DNA of 64,000 nt from Chryseobacterium gilvum (GTDB lineage Bacteria > Bacteroidota > Bacteroidia > Flavobacteriales > Weeksellaceae): assembly GCF_025628965.1 (NCBI RefSeq), contig NZ_JAOTEN010000003.1:248001-312000 (forward strand), in the 5' to 3' direction. Shown one piece after another: positions 62,175 to 64,000 of the stretch (position 1 is the stretch's first letter; the number at the start of each line of letters is the position of its first letter). A program made the translations under genes and the position numbers. Under the pieces are notes generated by a model. That model made no database searches, was not told the DNA's origin, and worked only from the letters and a program-made list of their open reading frames with translations.

Positions 62175-62229
62175 AATATATTTTTTAACGTTTAATTATT
62201 ATGGCTTTTACTGAATTCAACTTATATCA

Positions 62230-64000
62230 TCAATCAATATTTGTTGTAACGATATTATCTACCGAATCATCCTGCTTTTTATCCAACACTTCAAACTCAG
62301 AATTATTACTAATAAACTCAGGAACAATATTTTTCAATAATCTTACAACCTGTAGCTTATCTCTTTTTACAGCAGATTTTATAATTTGCTGGCATAAAAT
62401 TTCCACTTCTTCAAATCCCATCAGCGGATCTTTAGAAATCATAATTTTCTCGTGGTGTGTAGGAACGGTAGTAGAATTGTTACTTAAAAGCTCTTCATAT
62501 AATTTTTCTCCCGGTCGTAACCCGATAAATTTTATTTTAATATCAACGTCCGGTGCATATCCAGATAATTTAATCATTCTTTTCGCAAGGTCTAAAATTT
62601 TAACAGGCTCTCCCATATCAAAAACATAGATTTCCCCTCCTTTTCCCATGGTTCCTGCCTGAAGCACTAATTCACAGGCTTCCGGAATGGTCATGAAATA
62701 GCGTATAATATCTGGATGTGTAATGGTAACAGGTCCTCCTTTTTCTATCTGCTTACGGAAATGAGGAATGACAGATCCGTTTGAACCTAATACATTTCCA
62801 AAACGCGTAGTAATAAATTTGGTGGTATTGCCTTCAGAATTCTGCAGCGACTGTACAAATAATTCGGCAACACGCTTTGAAGCTCCCATTACATTGGTAG
62901 GATTTACTGCTTTATCTGTAGAAACCATTACAAAACGATTGACCTTGTATTTTCTGGAAAGCATTGCCACATTCTTAGTCCCTAGAATATTGACAAAAAT
63001 AGCCTCATGTGGATTTTCTTCAATTAAAGGCACATGTTTATATGCAGCCGCATGATACACCATTGAAAAATTATAGGTTTCGAAAAGCTTTTCAAGACGG
63101 TAATTATTGGAGATGTCAGCAAGAACAAATTTGAATTTCTGCTCCGGAAATTTTTCCAGAAGCTCTAATTCAAGTTCATAAAGAGGTGATTCTGCCTGAT
63201 CAAGAACCACAATAAGCGATGGGCTGAATTGTGACACCTGCCTTACAATTTCGCTTCCGATTGAACCGGCTCCCCCGGTTACCAGAACATTTCTTTCGGA
63301 GTGCCTGCTTTTTACTTCTAAACTCTCAATTTTGATAGGTCTTCTATTCAGCAAATCTTCAATCTGAAGCTGACGAATCCCTCCAACAAGATCAGAATCT
63401 CTCATTTTACTGAGTGTGGGTGCCTTTAAAATTTTTAATCCTTTATCCAAAGCCAAAGTCATCCATTCCTCCAGCTCTCTTTTGCCCATTATTTCTTTAA
63501 TGATAAGCACAGCATCAAAACGGCTTATTAATTTTTCATTTTTAAAAAAATGCTCACTATTATAAATTTTATGACCCAGCAATATCGCTTTATTTGAATC
63601 TGATCTTTTGGTAAGAAAACCTTCTAATCGGTAAGGATAATTAGGATTATGCATAATTGCCCTGGCTAAAGATACGGAAGCGTCTCCCACTCCTACTACC
63701 GCAACCCTTACTTTGGTTGAAGATCCTTTAAAATCTATCAAAATATTAAAAAACTGCTTGGTAAACATTCTGAAAAAAAACATTAAAGTAACCGAAATAA
63801 AGAAATACAGAAAAAGATTAGGATAGAGATAGAGCGGTTTTCCTAGCCAGATTTCGGTTCCGTAATTAAATAGGGTAATTGCGATCAGAGTGCTTCCTGA
63901 AGATAAAACAATCTTAAAAAAATCGAAAAAAGTAGAGTGTCTTATAATCCCTGCATAGGTTTTAAATACGAACATAAACAAAACATTCACCGCCACAATA
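62230..64000 (-). CDS. WbpM/PglF-type UDP-HexNAc 4,6-dehydratase (5' end outside window)
   Basis: The frame stays open at the window edge; the GTG at 63996 is not the true start, as such proteins begin with four membrane helices, of which the last two are seen (for example LFLYFFISVTLMFFF). Then come a Rossmann sensor domain (VRVAVVGVGDASVSLARAI) and a dehydratase domain with VTGGAGSIGSEIV and STDKAVNPTNVMGASKR, where methionine replaces the usual tyrosine, as in WbpM and PglF. It would make UDP-4-keto-6-deoxy-GlcNAc for the PglE/PglD-like pair. The C-terminus after residue 550 is acidic and lacks a domain. Confidence 0.92.
   Translation of the reverse strand, partial: IVAVNVLFMFVFKTYAGIIRHSTFFDFFKIVLSSGSTLIAITLFNYGTEIWLGKPLYLYPNLFLYFFISVTLMFFFRMFTKQFFNILIDFKGSSTKVRVAVVGVGDASVSLARAIMHNPNYPYRLEGFLTKRSDSNKAILLGHKIYNSEHFFKNEKLISRFDAVLIIKEIMGKRELEEWMTLALDKGLKILKAPTLSKMRDSDLVGGIRQLQIEDLLNRRPIKIESLEVKSRHSERNVLVTGGAGSIGSEIVRQVSQFSPSLIVVLDQAESPLYELELELLEKFPEQKFKFVLADISNNYRLEKLFETYNFSMVYHAAAYKHVPLIEENPHEAIFVNILGTKNVAMLSRKYKVNRFVMVSTDKAVNPTNVMGASKRVAELFVQSLQNSEGNTTKFITTRFGNVLGSNGSVIPHFRKQIEKGGPVTITHPDIIRYFMTIPEACELVLQAGTMGKGGEIYVFDMGEPVKILDLAKRMIKLSGYAPDVDIKIKFIGLRPGEKLYEELLSNNSTTVPTHHEKIMISKDPLMGFEEVEILCQQIIKSAVKRDKLQVVRLLKNIVPEFISNNSEFEVLDKKQDDSVDNIVTTNID

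Noticed and set aside
63994..63996. GTG start for the WbpM/PglF-type dehydratase
   Set aside because: The frame remains open beyond the window edge and the protein would lack its first membrane helices; this is a truncated gene, not a start.
1..64000. CRISPR arrays, tRNA or rRNA genes, insertion sequences, prophage
   Set aside because: No regularly spaced direct repeats, no tRNA-like cloverleaf, no rRNA and no transposase or integrase gene were seen on reading both strands; a covariance-model search was not possible here.

Overview
The window looks like chromosome of a Bacteroidota bacterium of class Flavobacteriia, most like Chryseobacterium or a close Weeksellaceae relative. This is inferred from low GC, a fused lpxC/fabZ gene, the type IX secretion regulator PorX, a Por-type C-terminal sorting domain, repeated promoter -7 elements of the form TAnnTTTG, and few Shine-Dalgarno sequences. 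No rRNA, tRNA, CRISPR array, transposase or phage gene was seen. Genes of unclear origin are few.

Region 1 (1 to about 24.5 kb) is core housekeeping. On the minus strand it starts with the beginning of a PLP-fold III decarboxylase, then thiamine pyrophosphokinase, a TPR protein, cobalamin adenosyltransferase and a lipoprotein. Next come a DinB-like protein (plus), a WYL regulator with an ABC exporter, an unknown protein, lptB with an unusual C-terminal extension, and hemB. A tiny sorting-domain protein and a NatAB-like ABC exporter follow on the plus strand. After a strong bidirectional terminator come an outer-membrane barrel protein, sucD, and the lipid A cluster lpxD, lpxC/fabZ, lpxA with efp and a second lpxD-like gene. 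An HD phosphohydrolase diverges from porX; exonuclease III, an RlpA-like protein and rimO close the region.

Region 2 (24.5 to 64 kb) is one long minus-strand surface-polysaccharide region. Transcription runs from high to low coordinates. The upstream part has a WbpM/PglF-type dehydratase (cut by the window end), Wza, a Wzc-type tyrosine autokinase and a UDP-sugar dehydrogenase. A second unit follows: a split ManC, genes for a dTDP-3-amino-3,6-dideoxyhexose (two FdtA-like cupins, acetyltransferase, GNAT, FdtB-like aminotransferase), flippase, polymerase, several glycosyltransferases, the CapE/CapF/CapG genes for UDP-L-FucNAc, and a PglC/PglD/PglE-like trio ending at a terminator near 36.0 kb. 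The priming sugar is predicted to be N,N'-diacetylbacillosamine or a close relative, with L-FucNAc probably added early.

Downstream of that terminator lies a second, smaller set: another initiating sugar transferase, a second autokinase, a second flippase, a second polymerase, three glycosyltransferases and a terminator. A last short unit holds a third initiating transferase, a secreted glycosidase-like protein and rfbC. The window therefore appears to hold two Wzx/Wzy-type assembly systems side by side, only one of them with its own Wza in view. The most unusual points are the lptB fusion, the two adjacent systems, an FdtA-like copy lacking one histidine of the HxH pair, the promoter of lpxD that implies an almost leaderless message, and a pair of palindromic elements after efp.
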